A stretch of DNA of 51,870 nucleotides from RGIG8767 sp964386235. Its GTDB lineage: Bacteria > Bacillota > Clostridia > Lachnospirales > Lachnospiraceae. The notes under the pieces were generated by a model. That model searched no databases, had not been told where the DNA came from, and was given only the letters and a program-made list of their open reading frames with translations. Location: NCBI GenBank assembly GCA_964386235.1, contig CAYLSH010000004.1:1-51870 (forward strand). Reading direction: 5' to 3'. Position numbers and translations under genes: made by a program. Of the stretch, positions 25,115 through 33,822 are shown piece after piece (the stretch's first letter is position 1; every line of letters begins with the position of its first letter).

Positions 25115-25774
25115 ATGGGAACTATTTTTTCGATCTCTCCGGATAAAAATCTGCTTTTATATTCTGTCAATTCCTCCGTCTGTCTGCGGACGGCAACCGG
25201 AATGGAAATTACCCGTCCGCTCATTTTGTGCAATGATTTTACCTCTTCTCTTTCCTGCGTTGTTTATCATGATATTCCGTACTACACTTACCTGAATACG
25301 GAAGGCGAACTTCTCCTTAGAAATGTTTTTGACAATTCCATTCTGTTTCAATTATCCTCTAATCACATGCTTACCTATCACTCCCCGCTTCTATGCGTCT
25401 GTGAAGAGGAACTCTTTCTGCTATTTTTTATGGAAAACCCAATGTCCGGAAAATACATTTTGAAATACACCCTTCCTTTAAAGCCCGATCAGCCGTCAAT
25501 GGAGATCAGCACATTTTCCACCCTTCCCCGGTTGCAATGCCTGTCACAGGATTCTTTCCTCCTGCTACTTTGCAGCACACCGCAAAAAGAGGAACTGTTT
25601 ATAAAATCAGGGGATCTTTTCGAGCCTGTTTATTTAAAGAAGAAACAGGAATTGGAAGAAGGTCAGAAATTGATCGAAAGTGTGCAGAAACAATATGAGG
25701 AACTTATGAATACTGCCTATCGCTATCGGGAAGAAGCAGAGAAATGGTATACACGCTATTATTCCGGAAAATAA
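25115..25774 (+). CDS. unknown protein with C-terminal coiled coil, divergent from the Cys-rich gene
   Basis: A 219-residue protein with AAAGGT 6 bases before the ATG. Residues about 1-170 form short alternating hydrophobic strands with phrases such as YSVNSSVCLRT, YHDIPYYTYLNTEGELLLRN and LFLLFFMENPMSGKYILKY, suggestive of a small beta-propeller-like fold. Residues about 175-219 are a charged coiled coil ending EAEKWYTRYYSGK. There is no signal peptide or membrane helix. No family is recognised. The 85-bp divergent spacing with the Cys-rich gene and its own terminator region make a shared role possible. Confidence 0.7.
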   Translation: MGTIFSISPDKNLLLYSVNSSVCLRTATGMEITRPLILCNDFTSSLSCVVYHDIPYYTYLNTEGELLLRNVFDNSILFQLSSNHMLTYHSPLLCVCEEELFLLFFMENPMSGKYILKYTLPLKPDQPSMEISTFSTLPRLQCLSQDSFLLLLCSTPQKEELFIKSGDLFEPVYLKKKQELEEGQKLIESVQKQYEELMNTAYRYREEAEKWYTRYYSGK

Positions 25775-25800
25775 GGCGCCGGGCATATGCCCGACGCCTT
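25773..25800 (-). terminator. hairpin between the unknown gene and the chemoreceptor
   Basis: AAGGCG/CGCCTT and CGGGC/GCCCG form a long stem with one mismatch; on the minus strand it is followed by ATTTTCC, fitting a terminator for the chemoreceptor, 45 bases after its stop. On the plus strand it overlaps the stop codon of the unknown gene. Confidence 0.6.
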
Positions 25801-25845
25801 GTCATGGTATTATAACCGGTTCTGTATCTGTTTGCCCCGTAAATA

Positions 25846-27570
25846 TTATACGGTAAACTGCTTCACATTATCCTCAAGAAGTGTAGCCAGATCGCTAAGT
25901 TCTGACAGGGATGCATTGCAGTCCAGAATAATCTGCTGTACTTCTCCCATGGTCGCTGCCGTTTCCTGTGTGCTGGCTGCGTTTTCTTCTGAAATAGCGG
26001 CAAGACTTTCCAGACTCTCCAATACGGAATCCTTTGCCGCACCCATGGTATCCGTTTCGGCACGGATCATATCCACTGCATCTGCTACATTGTTGATGTT
26101 GCCATCCAGTTTATCAAATACCGTTCTTGTCTCTGAAAGTTTCCGGCTCTGATTATCCATATCACGGATTACTTCATTCATAATCTCGACACTGATGTCA
26201 GAATTCTCAATCAGGTTCTGGATCGTTGCGGAAATCTCATCCACTGCTGCCTGTGACTGGTCAGCCAGGTTACGTACTTCTTCAGCAACTACTGCAAATC
26301 CCTTACCATGTTCACCCGCTCTTGCTGCTTCAATGGAAGCATTCAAAGAAAGGAGATTGGTCTGCGTTGCGATATCGGAAATAATGTCAATCGCGGTACG
26401 AATCTGCTGTGCGGCTTCGTTGGTTACATTGGTCTGTTTCTGTACATTGTGAACGGATTCTGTTGTCGTCTGGTTAATCTGGATCAGATCCTGTAAGGAT
26501 GTATTCACTTCCTGATTCTGCTGACGCATCTCATCCGTGTTCTGCATTAATTTTTCGACATTTTCCACAGTCTCTGTTACGGAATGACCCATCTTAACCA
26601 TCTGTTCGGTAACGGCCTGTGTTTCGTTTGCCTGATTGGAAGCACCGTTTGCGATCTCTTCCACAGCAATGTTAACATTGTTAATCGAAGTATTCACATC
26701 ACTGAAACGTTCTTTGAACTGATCATTAAAATGCGTCAGCCCTTCGGAACCGGCATGAATATTACTTACAATATTTTTCAGATTCTCAATCAGTTTGTGG
26801 ATCGCTCTGGCAATATTACCAACTTCATCGCTTCTCTGTAATAATTTCTGGCTGATCGTCTCCGTCAGTTTTCCGTCTGCCACACTGCCAAGGCTTCCGA
26901 TGGATACGCCGATCGCTTTTACGATAAAGCCGACTATCAGTCCCACCAGCACGCAGATCAGAACAGCAAGTCCGATCATAAAGAGCAGATTACTCAGCAA
27001 GGTCTCGCTGTAAAGACCTTTTACCGTATCAATGTCCTTACCGGCAAATATAATTACCTCACTGCCCTCGCCATAGTCTTTATATATTTCATAATAACCA
27101 TAATAATCTTCGTCCACTACCACGACATCTTCGGAAAAATAACTGCCGTCCGCACGAACCTTATCGTACAACTGGTCCGTAATCGTGGTGTGTACCACTC
27201 TTGCCCCGCTATCATCCATCACGCTGGTTGCCATACGTTCATTGCCCCAGAAAACCGTGATATCCACGCCGGTGTAGGTCTTAAATTCATCAAAAAAGCC
27301 TGTGTCTGCGGAGAGATCGTAATCTCCCTTATATATACTGTCGTCCTTGACCGAAAACTCACCCTCGGCTAAAAGATTCATCTCATGGCCAATTGCATAC
27401 GCAGCTGTCTTTAATTCGCGCTCCGTGCACCCGGCCGCTGTCTTAGATCCAACCGCTTCCAGTGCCAGTCCGGCAATCAGAACGAGCAGGATCAAAGGAA
27501 TCGTCACCGCCATCAAGATCTTACTTAGTAATTTTAGTCCCTTTTTCTTCTTTTCCATCTCTTTGTCCAT
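25846..27570 (-). CDS. methyl-accepting chemotaxis protein with Cache sensor
   Basis: A transmembrane chemoreceptor of about 574 residues. In order: a membrane helix (about 15-37), an extracellular single-Cache-like sensor (about 40-190, with YKGDYDLSADTGFFDEFKTYTGVDITVFWG), a second membrane helix (about 195-220), a HAMP linker, and the cytoplasmic signalling hairpin whose tip is ARAGEHGKGFAVVAEEVRNLADQS. No clear methylation pentapeptide at the C-terminus. The start is uncertain: ATG codons at 27570 and 27558 are both possible with weak ribosome sites; the open frame upstream runs across the promoter at 27611-27639 and is not used. The ligand is unknown. A CheY-like gene lies 5 kb away. Confidence 0.9.
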   Translation of the reverse strand: MDKEMEKKKKGLKLLSKILMAVTIPLILLVLIAGLALEAVGSKTAAGCTERELKTAAYAIGHEMNLLAEGEFSVKDDSIYKGDYDLSADTGFFDEFKTYTGVDITVFWGNERMATSVMDDSGARVVHTTITDQLYDKVRADGSYFSEDVVVVDEDYYGYYEIYKDYGEGSEVIIFAGKDIDTVKGLYSETLLSNLLFMIGLAVLICVLVGLIVGFIVKAIGVSIGSLGSVADGKLTETISQKLLQRSDEVGNIARAIHKLIENLKNIVSNIHAGSEGLTHFNDQFKERFSDVNTSINNVNIAVEEIANGASNQANETQAVTEQMVKMGHSVTETVENVEKLMQNTDEMRQQNQEVNTSLQDLIQINQTTTESVHNVQKQTNVTNEAAQQIRTAIDIISDIATQTNLLSLNASIEAARAGEHGKGFAVVAEEVRNLADQSQAAVDEISATIQNLIENSDISVEIMNEVIRDMDNQSRKLSETRTVFDKLDGNINNVADAVDMIRAETDTMGAAKDSVLESLESLAAISEENAASTQETAATMGEVQQIILDCNASLSELSDLATLLEDNVKQFTV

Positions 27571-27610
27571 CTCTTTCAACCATTTTCTTGTTGTATAACT
27601 ATGTTTTATT

Positions 27611-27639
27611 ATTTTACCACGCCCCCCATTATGGGTCAA
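27611..27639 (-). promoter_or_regulatory. promoter of the chemoreceptor
   Basis: On the minus strand TTGACC (complement of 27634-27639), 17-base spacer, TAAAAT (complement of 27611-27616); leader about 35 bases to 27570. It confirms that the open frame beginning further upstream is not the real start. Confidence 0.7.
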
Positions 27640-27750
27640 TGTTTTCCGGCAAGGATTTGGATAATTTTTATAATAATTTGTCATATTTTACGGTTTCCAT
27701 TGTCTATTTTTTTCTTCGACAATTTTTTTTGCCGGAAAACAAATTTTTTC

Positions 27751-27778
27751 TTGTGATTTTCCATATTTTCATTATAAT
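27751..27778 (+). promoter_or_regulatory. promoter of carB
   Basis: TTGTGA at 27751-27756, 16-base spacer, TATAAT at 27773-27778. The 45-base leader has only a 5-bp hairpin (GTGCG/CGCAC, 27793-27810) before a strong AAGGAGGAG site; no PyrR-type leader or attenuator is recognisable. Confidence 0.65.
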
Positions 27779-27829
27779 TATGTAAGATAGGGGTGCGACA
27801 GATGGCGCACAAAAAAGGAGGAGTTTCCT

Positions 27830-30800
27830 ATGCCAAAAAGAACAGACATACACAAAGTTTTGATTATTGGCTCCGGTCCGATCATCATCGGCCAGGCCTG
27901 TGAATTTGATTACTCCGGAACGCAGGCGTGTAAGGCGCTTCGTAATCTTGGGTACGAGATCGTACTGGTCAATTCCAATCCGGCAACGATCATGACAGAC
28001 CCCGAGACAGCGGATGTGACCTACATCGAACCATTAAATGTAGAGCGTCTGGAGCAGATCATTGCCAAAGAACGTCCCGATGCCCTGCTTCCTAACTTAG
28101 GCGGACAGTCAGGTTTAAACCTCTGCTCCGAATTAAATCAGGCAGGTATTCTGGACAAATACAATGTAAAAGTAATCGGTGTACAGGTGGATGCCATTGA
28201 ACGTGGTGAAGACCGTATCGAATTCAAAAAGACCATGAACGAACTCGGCATCGAAATGGCAAAGAGTGAAGTTGCCTACTCTGTTGAACAGGGTCTTGAG
28301 ATCGCCGACAAACTCGGTTACCCCGTAGTTCTTCGTCCTGCTTACACCATGGGTGGTGCCGGCGGTGGTCTGGTATATAATAAAGAAGAATTAAAAACAG
28401 TCATGGCCCGTGGCTTACAGGCTTCCCTTGTCGGACAGGTTCTGGTAGAAGAATCCATCCTGGGCTGGGAAGAATTAGAGCTCGAAGTTGTCCGTGACAA
28501 AGATGGTAATATGATCACCGTATGTTTCATCGAAAACATTGATCCTCTCGGTGTACATACCGGCGACTCTTTCTGTTCCGCTCCCATGCTTACCATTTCC
28601 GAAGAATGTCAGAAACGACTTCAGGAACAGGCATACAAAATCGTAGATTCCGTACAGGTTATCGGTGGTACCAACGTACAGTTTGCACACGATCCGGTAT
28701 CCGACCGAATCATTGTAATCGAGATCAACCCCCGTACTTCCCGTTCCTCTGCACTGGCATCCAAAGCAACCGGATTCCCGATCGCTTTAGTTTCTGCCAT
28801 GTTAGCAACAGGACTTACCTTAAAAGACATTCCCTGCGGTAAATACGGCACACTTGATAAATACGTGCCGGACGGCGATTATGTCGTAATCAAATTTGCT
28901 CGCTGGGCATTTGAAAAATTCAAAGGCGTGGAAGACAAACTCGGCACACAGATGCGTGCTGTCGGTGAAGTCATGAGTATCGGCAAGACCTATAAAGAAG
29001 CTTTCCAGAAAGCAATCCGTTCTTTAGAAACCGGACGTTATGGTTTGGGACATGCCCGTAATTTTGACTCCCTTTCCAAGGAGCAGTTATTAAAAATGTT
29101 AAGCACCGCATCGAGCGAACGTCACTTCATCATGTATGAAGCGCTCCGCAAAGGTGCTACGATCGAAGAGATCCATGAACTGACCAAGGTAAAAGCATAC
29201 TTCATCGAACAGATGAAGGAACTCGTGGAAGAGGAAGAAGCACTGTTATCTTCCAAAGGCAGTCTTCCTTCGGATGAAGCGCTGATATCCGCTAAGAAAA
29301 ACGGCTTCTCCGACAAATACCTTTCACAGATTCTTTCCGTACCGGAAGACGATATCCGAAACAAGCGTATCGCTCTTGGTGTGGAAGAAGCATGGGAAGG
29401 CGTACATGTAAGCGGCACCAAGGACAGCGCTTATTATTACTCAACCTATAACGCAGAAGATAAGAATCCTGTCAAAGACGAAAAACCCAAGATCATGATC
29501 TTAGGCGGCGGTCCTAACCGTATCGGACAGGGTATCGAATTTGACTACTGCTGTGTACATGCAGCCATCGCTTTAAAGAAACTGGGCTTTGAAACCATTA
29601 TCGTAAACTGTAACCCGGAAACGGTTTCTACGGACTACGATACTTCCGACAAGCTCTACTTTGAGCCGTTGACACTCGAAGATGTACTCAGTATCTACAA
29701 GAAAGAAAAACCGCTCGGTGTCATCGCACAGTTTGGCGGACAGACACCATTAAATTTGGCAGCGGATCTTGAGAAAAACGGTGTTAAGATCTTAGGTACG
29801 GCTCCATCCGTAATCGATCTTGCCGAAGACCGTGATCTTTTCCGTGCCATGATGGAAAAATTAGAGATCCCCATGCCGGAATCCGGAATGGCAACTACCG
29901 TGGACGAAGCACTTGCCATTGCTTCTAAGATCGGTTATCCGGTTATGGTTCGTCCTTCCTATGTACTTGGCGGACGAGGCATGGAAGTGGTATACGATGA
30001 CGAGAGCATGGTGGGCTACATGAATGCCGCAGTCGGTGTTACACCGGATCGTCCGATCCTGATCGACCGTTTCTTAAACAATGCACTCGAATGTGAAGCA
30101 GATGCAATCAGCGATGGTACCCACGCATTCGTTCCTGCGGTTATGGAACATATCGAACTTGCCGGTGTTCACTCAGGTGACTCCGCCTGTATCCTTCCTT
30201 CCGTACATATTTCGCCGGAAAATGTTGAAACCATCAAAGAATATACACGTAAGATTGCCGAAGAAATGCATGTAAAAGGACTTATGAACATGCAGTATGC
30301 GATCGAAAACGGCAAGGTATTCGTATTAGAAGCCAATCCTCGTGCTTCCCGTACCGTACCGCTTGTATCCAAGGTATGTAACATCCGCATGGTACCGCTT
30401 GCAACAGATATCATTACCTCTGAACTGACAGGCCGTCCATCACCGGTTCCGCAGTTAAAAGAACAGCATATTCCATACTACGGAGTAAAAGAAGCCGTAT
30501 TCCCGTTCAACATGTTCCAGGAAGTTGACCCGATACTCGGACCGGAAATGCGTTCCACAGGTGAAGTTTTAGGCTTATCTACTTCCTACGGCGAAGCCTT
30601 CTACAAGGCACAGGAAGCAACACAGTCCAAACTTCCGTTAGAAGGAACGGTGTTGATTTCCGTAAATGATAAAGATAAAGCAGTTGTAGCAGATGTGGCA
30701 AAGAGTTTCCACGAAGACGGTTTCAAGATCTTAGCAACCGGCGGCACATACAATGTCATTACCGAAGCCGGCATTCCTGCTACAAAAGTAAAGAAACTGT

Positions 30801-31054
30801 TTGAAGGACGTCCTAACATTTCCGACATGATTGCCAATGGTGAGATCCAGTTGATCGTCAACTCTCCGATCGGCAAGGAAAGCGTAAATGATGACAGTTA
30901 CCTTCGTAAAGCAGCAATCAAGGCAAAAGTTCCATACATGACCACTATCGCTGCTGCCAAAGCAACGGCAAGCGGAATCCAGTATGTAAAATCACACGAA
31001 GCAGAAGAAGTCAAATCCCTTCAGCAGCTTCATAGTGAGATCCATGATAAATAA
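27830..31054 (+). CDS. carB: carbamoyl-phosphate synthase large subunit
   Basis: Makes carbamoyl phosphate for pyrimidines and arginine from ammonia, bicarbonate and two ATP. The 1074-residue protein is complete, with two homologous ATP-grasp halves: the first opens with VLIIGSGPIIIGQACEFDYSGTQACKAL and has RPAYTMGGAGGG; the second opens IMILGGGPNRIGQGIEFDYCCVHAA (about 555) and has RPSYVLGGRGMEVVYD. The C-terminal MGS-like allosteric domain (about 930-1074, KSFHEDGFKILATGGTYNVI) is present. The partner glutaminase subunit CarA is not adjacent, unlike the usual carAB pair, and must lie elsewhere. The aminotransferase starts 12 bases after it. Confidence 0.97.
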   Translation: MPKRTDIHKVLIIGSGPIIIGQACEFDYSGTQACKALRNLGYEIVLVNSNPATIMTDPETADVTYIEPLNVERLEQIIAKERPDALLPNLGGQSGLNLCSELNQAGILDKYNVKVIGVQVDAIERGEDRIEFKKTMNELGIEMAKSEVAYSVEQGLEIADKLGYPVVLRPAYTMGGAGGGLVYNKEELKTVMARGLQASLVGQVLVEESILGWEELELEVVRDKDGNMITVCFIENIDPLGVHTGDSFCSAPMLTISEECQKRLQEQAYKIVDSVQVIGGTNVQFAHDPVSDRIIVIEINPRTSRSSALASKATGFPIALVSAMLATGLTLKDIPCGKYGTLDKYVPDGDYVVIKFARWAFEKFKGVEDKLGTQMRAVGEVMSIGKTYKEAFQKAIRSLETGRYGLGHARNFDSLSKEQLLKMLSTASSERHFIMYEALRKGATIEEIHELTKVKAYFIEQMKELVEEEEALLSSKGSLPSDEALISAKKNGFSDKYLSQILSVPEDDIRNKRIALGVEEAWEGVHVSGTKDSAYYYSTYNAEDKNPVKDEKPKIMILGGGPNRIGQGIEFDYCCVHAAIALKKLGFETIIVNCNPETVSTDYDTSDKLYFEPLTLEDVLSIYKKEKPLGVIAQFGGQTPLNLAADLEKNGVKILGTAPSVIDLAEDRDLFRAMMEKLEIPMPESGMATTVDEALAIASKIGYPVMVRPSYVLGGRGMEVVYDDESMVGYMNAAVGVTPDRPILIDRFLNNALECEADAISDGTHAFVPAVMEHIELAGVHSGDSACILPSVHISPENVETIKEYTRKIAEEMHVKGLMNMQYAIENGKVFVLEANPRASRTVPLVSKVCNIRMVPLATDIITSELTGRPSPVPQLKEQHIPYYGVKEAVFPFNMFQEVDPILGPEMRSTGEVLGLSTSYGEAFYKAQEATQSKLPLEGTVLISVNDKDKAVVADVAKSFHEDGFKILATGGTYNVITEAGIPATKVKKLFEGRPNISDMIANGEIQLIVNSPIGKESVNDDSYLRKAAIKAKVPYMTTIAAAKATASGIQYVKSHEAEEVKSLQQLHSEIHDK

Positions 31055-31066
31055 TGGAGGTTTTCG

Positions 31067-32248
31067 ATGTTAAATGAAAGAATGGTAGCCCTCGGCACAC
31101 AGCGCTCCGTCATCCGCGAATTATTTGAATTCGGCAAGATCAGGGCAGCTGAAATCGGGGCAGAAAATGTATTTGATTTTTCCATTGGCAACCCCAGTGT
31201 TCCGGCACCGGAGCAGGTAAACGAAACCGCCATCCGCCTGTTAACACAGGAAGATCCGGTTGTGTTACATGGGTATACCAGTGCACAGGGTGATCTTATG
31301 GTGCGCAGGCAGATTGCAGACAATCTGAATAAACGTTTCGATGGAAGTTACCGTCCGGAAAACTTATATATGACAGTTGGCGCAGCGGCATCTTTATGCT
31401 GCTGCCTGAACGGTTTATGTAACCCGGGGGATGAGGTTATCGTATTTGCCCCCTTCTTCCCGGAATACCGTGTATTTATCGAAGGCGCAGGCGCTAAGAT
31501 CAAGCTGATTCCTGCAGACACGGAGAACTTCCAGATTGATTTTGCCGCATTTAAAGAGGCGTTGAATGAAAAAACGAAAGCCGTGATCGTCAACTCCCCT
31601 AACAACCCATCCGGCACAATCTATTCGGAAGATACGGTTAAAAAACTGGCTTCCATCCTCGATGAGGCCTCTTTACAATATGGTCAGCCGATCTTTTTAC
31701 TGGCGGATGAACCATACCGTGAGATCGTATTTAAGGGACAGACGGTTCCTTTTTTACCAAAATACTATAAAAACACTTTAGTATGTTATTCCTGGTCCAA
31801 ATCCCTCTCCCTTCCGGGAGAACGTATGGGATATGTACTGGTTCCGGATACGGTTACGGATTCCGAACTGGTATATGCCGCTGTTGCAGGCGCCGGCCGT
31901 TCCCTCGGCTATGTGAATGCACCAAGTTTATTCCAGCGTGTCTGTGCTTCCTGTGTGGATCTGACAGCGGACGTTGAAGTATATGAGACCAACAAAAATC
32001 TTTTAGTATCCGCCCTGCGCGATATGGGATATCATGTAGTAGAACCCCAGGGTACTTTCTATATGTTCCCGCGCACGCTCGATCCGGATGATATTGCTTT
32101 CTGTGAGAAAGCCAAGGAATTCAATCTTCTGATCGTTCCCGGAACAGGCTTTGGTTGTCCCGGACACACCAGAATCTCCTATTGTGTTCCTACAGAACGG
32201 GTAAAACGTTCTCTTGATGCATTTGAAAAACTGGCACGTTCATACTAA
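31067..32248 (+). CDS. PLP-dependent aminotransferase, class I/II
   Basis: A 393-residue fold-type I aminotransferase. Visible are VINSPNNPSGTIYS (substrate/PLP contact), LADEPYREIVF (Asp to the PLP ring nitrogen), the Schiff-base lysine in SWSKSLSLPGERMGY, and C-terminal PGTGFGCPGHTRISYC with the carboxylate-binding arginine. It resembles aspartate/alanine-type enzymes, but the amino acid cannot be assigned. GGAGG lies 8 bases before the ATG, 12 bases after carB, so it is co-transcribed with it. An aspartate-type activity would fit pyrimidine supply but this is an inference. Confidence 0.9.
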   Translation: MLNERMVALGTQRSVIRELFEFGKIRAAEIGAENVFDFSIGNPSVPAPEQVNETAIRLLTQEDPVVLHGYTSAQGDLMVRRQIADNLNKRFDGSYRPENLYMTVGAAASLCCCLNGLCNPGDEVIVFAPFFPEYRVFIEGAGAKIKLIPADTENFQIDFAAFKEALNEKTKAVIVNSPNNPSGTIYSEDTVKKLASILDEASLQYGQPIFLLADEPYREIVFKGQTVPFLPKYYKNTLVCYSWSKSLSLPGERMGYVLVPDTVTDSELVYAAVAGAGRSLGYVNAPSLFQRVCASCVDLTADVEVYETNKNLLVSALRDMGYHVVEPQGTFYMFPRTLDPDDIAFCEKAKEFNLLIVPGTGFGCPGHTRISYCVPTERVKRSLDAFEKLARSY

Positions 32249-32260
32249 TGAGGTATACTT

Positions 32261-32623
32261 ATGGCTAATGTATTAGTAGTAGACGACGCCGCATTTATGC
32301 GGCTGTCCATTAAACAGATACTCGAAAAAAATGGTCACACCATGATCGCCGAAGCAGGCAATGGTAAAGAAGCGATTCTTAGATATACGGAATGCAAACC
32401 GGACGTCACGATCCTGGATATTACCATGCCGGAAATGAGCGGACTTGACGCTCTTTCCTACATTAAAAAAATCGATCCTTCGGCAAAGATAGTGATCTGC
32501 TCCGCACTGGGTCAGCAGGAGCAGCTTGCCAAGGCAATTCAGTTAGGAGCAAAGGATTTTATCGTAAAACCATTTGAACCCGACCGCATGATTGCCGCAC
32601 TGAATAAAGTTTTATCCGAATAA
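32261..32623 (+). CDS. CheY-like single-domain response regulator
   Basis: A 120-residue receiver domain with no output domain. The acidic pocket is D8-D9 (VVDDAAFMR), the phosphoacceptor is D53 (TILDITMPEMSG), with S81 and K103 (VKPF) as switch residues. It would diffuse in the cytosol and, in the CheY family, act at the flagellar motor or another protein target. It follows the aminotransferase by 12 bases with GAGGT as ribosome site, an unusual place for a chemotaxis-type regulator, and ends at a strong terminator. Confidence 0.93.
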   Translation: MANVLVVDDAAFMRLSIKQILEKNGHTMIAEAGNGKEAILRYTECKPDVTILDITMPEMSGLDALSYIKKIDPSAKIVICSALGQQEQLAKAIQLGAKDFIVKPFEPDRMIAALNKVLSE

Positions 32624-32627
32624 AAAA

Positions 32628-32662
32628 ATGTCCATCCTTATTAAAAGGATGGACATTTTTTT
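32628..32662. terminator. bidirectional terminator between cheY-like and acyltransferase partner genes
   Basis: A perfect 10-bp stem (32628-32637 with 32647-32656) flanked by seven A on the left and seven T on the right, so it works in both directions for the convergent genes. Confidence 0.9.
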
Positions 32663-32663
32663 A

Positions 32664-33785
32664 TTAATCCAACAGACTATCCTGCATATAGGTTTCCTGC
32701 AAACGCTCCACCGTCTCCCAGATCACAATATCGGCATCATACTCATCCACCATGGAGACCGTAAAATCATCCGTATCGATCCAGTACACTTCTTTGTAAT
32801 ATCCCCTTGCCGTTACGGATAAAAAGCCGCCAAAGGAATCTCCCACCACAATGGCGATCTCGTCCCTTTTATAATCCGGGTTCACACTCTGCGGATCAAA
32901 TGCATATACCGTATCAATGGCATACTGATCCGCCACGCCCGCAATCACGGACAGATCCCCTGCAAAATCATGTTGTCCGTCTGCAAATACCACTTCCTCC
33001 GGTAACTGCCCATAGCCGTACATCGTTTTCAGGATCTCCTGCAAGCCCACAAATGCCCCGATATGGTTCCAATGTGTATCTGTCTTATAAAACAGCGGAT
33101 ACTGTCCTTTTTGCTCAGAAAACGCTGCTAACGGGTATACATACGGTACATCCGTATGCTCTGACATGTACTCCGCAAACTGTTGCCCCTTAGAACACCG
33201 GTCCACGCGTGCAATCGTATCCGGCATATACTCCTCGTACACGATCTCTTTATTGGGAATCGTTGCCGCCACAAAATCCACATTTTTTTCCTTTTGCAGA
33301 TAATCCCTTGTTACGATCAGATTATCCGCCATCGCCTTCATTTCTTCCTCGGAAAAATGATTGATGCCCATATAATCATAAATAGGAAATCCGTCATTTT
33401 GCGTCTTATAAAACAGCCAGTTTTCTTTTCCGAGCAATACCTGCGTGGACTCCATGTAGGTTCCTCCGGTTAAAAAGGAGGTCAGGGCTGTGTTGCCCTC
33501 TATGAAGGCAGATCGCAGAAATAAATCCTGTGTAAAATCCGTAATCCTTTTCTGTATGTTGGAAAATGCATCTCCCTCTGTTATTTTCTCCGTTGTTGTT
33601 TCTAAAATGCCGTCATTCTTTTGCATGGTTCCGTTGTTATTCAGAACCTCCGCCGCATTTTCTTTTACCCTCTCTTCCATGGAGGTACCCCCGCAAAGAG
33701 TTACAAGCGGCAGAATAAAGATAAACAGCAAAAACAGAATGCCTATTACACTATCCCTTTGTATGTTCTTCCAATATTGACGCAT
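32664..33785 (-). CDS. secreted SGNH/AlgX-like (DHHW family) protein, partner of the MBOAT enzyme
   Basis: A 373-residue protein with one N-terminal membrane helix (about 12-32), so anchored with its domain outside. The domain has TDTHWNHIGAF, the AlgX/AlgJ and DHHW-type catalytic block with Asp and His, and VVGDSFGGFL with the expected GDS serine of the SGNH fold. Such proteins accept acyl groups from an MBOAT membrane enzyme and place them on extracellular polysaccharide or wall polymers. The target polymer is not evident. It begins 37 bases after the MBOAT gene and shares its transcript. Confidence 0.83.
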   Translation of the reverse strand: MRQYWKNIQRDSVIGILFLLFIFILPLVTLCGGTSMEERVKENAAEVLNNNGTMQKNDGILETTTEKITEGDAFSNIQKRITDFTQDLFLRSAFIEGNTALTSFLTGGTYMESTQVLLGKENWLFYKTQNDGFPIYDYMGINHFSEEEMKAMADNLIVTRDYLQKEKNVDFVAATIPNKEIVYEEYMPDTIARVDRCSKGQQFAEYMSEHTDVPYVYPLAAFSEQKGQYPLFYKTDTHWNHIGAFVGLQEILKTMYGYGQLPEEVVFADGQHDFAGDLSVIAGVADQYAIDTVYAFDPQSVNPDYKRDEIAIVVGDSFGGFLSVTARGYYKEVYWIDTDDFTVSMVDEYDADIVIWETVERLQETYMQDSLLD

Positions 33786-33822
33786 AAGTCTGCTTTTCTC
33801 CTATTTTCATGCAAGATGATCC

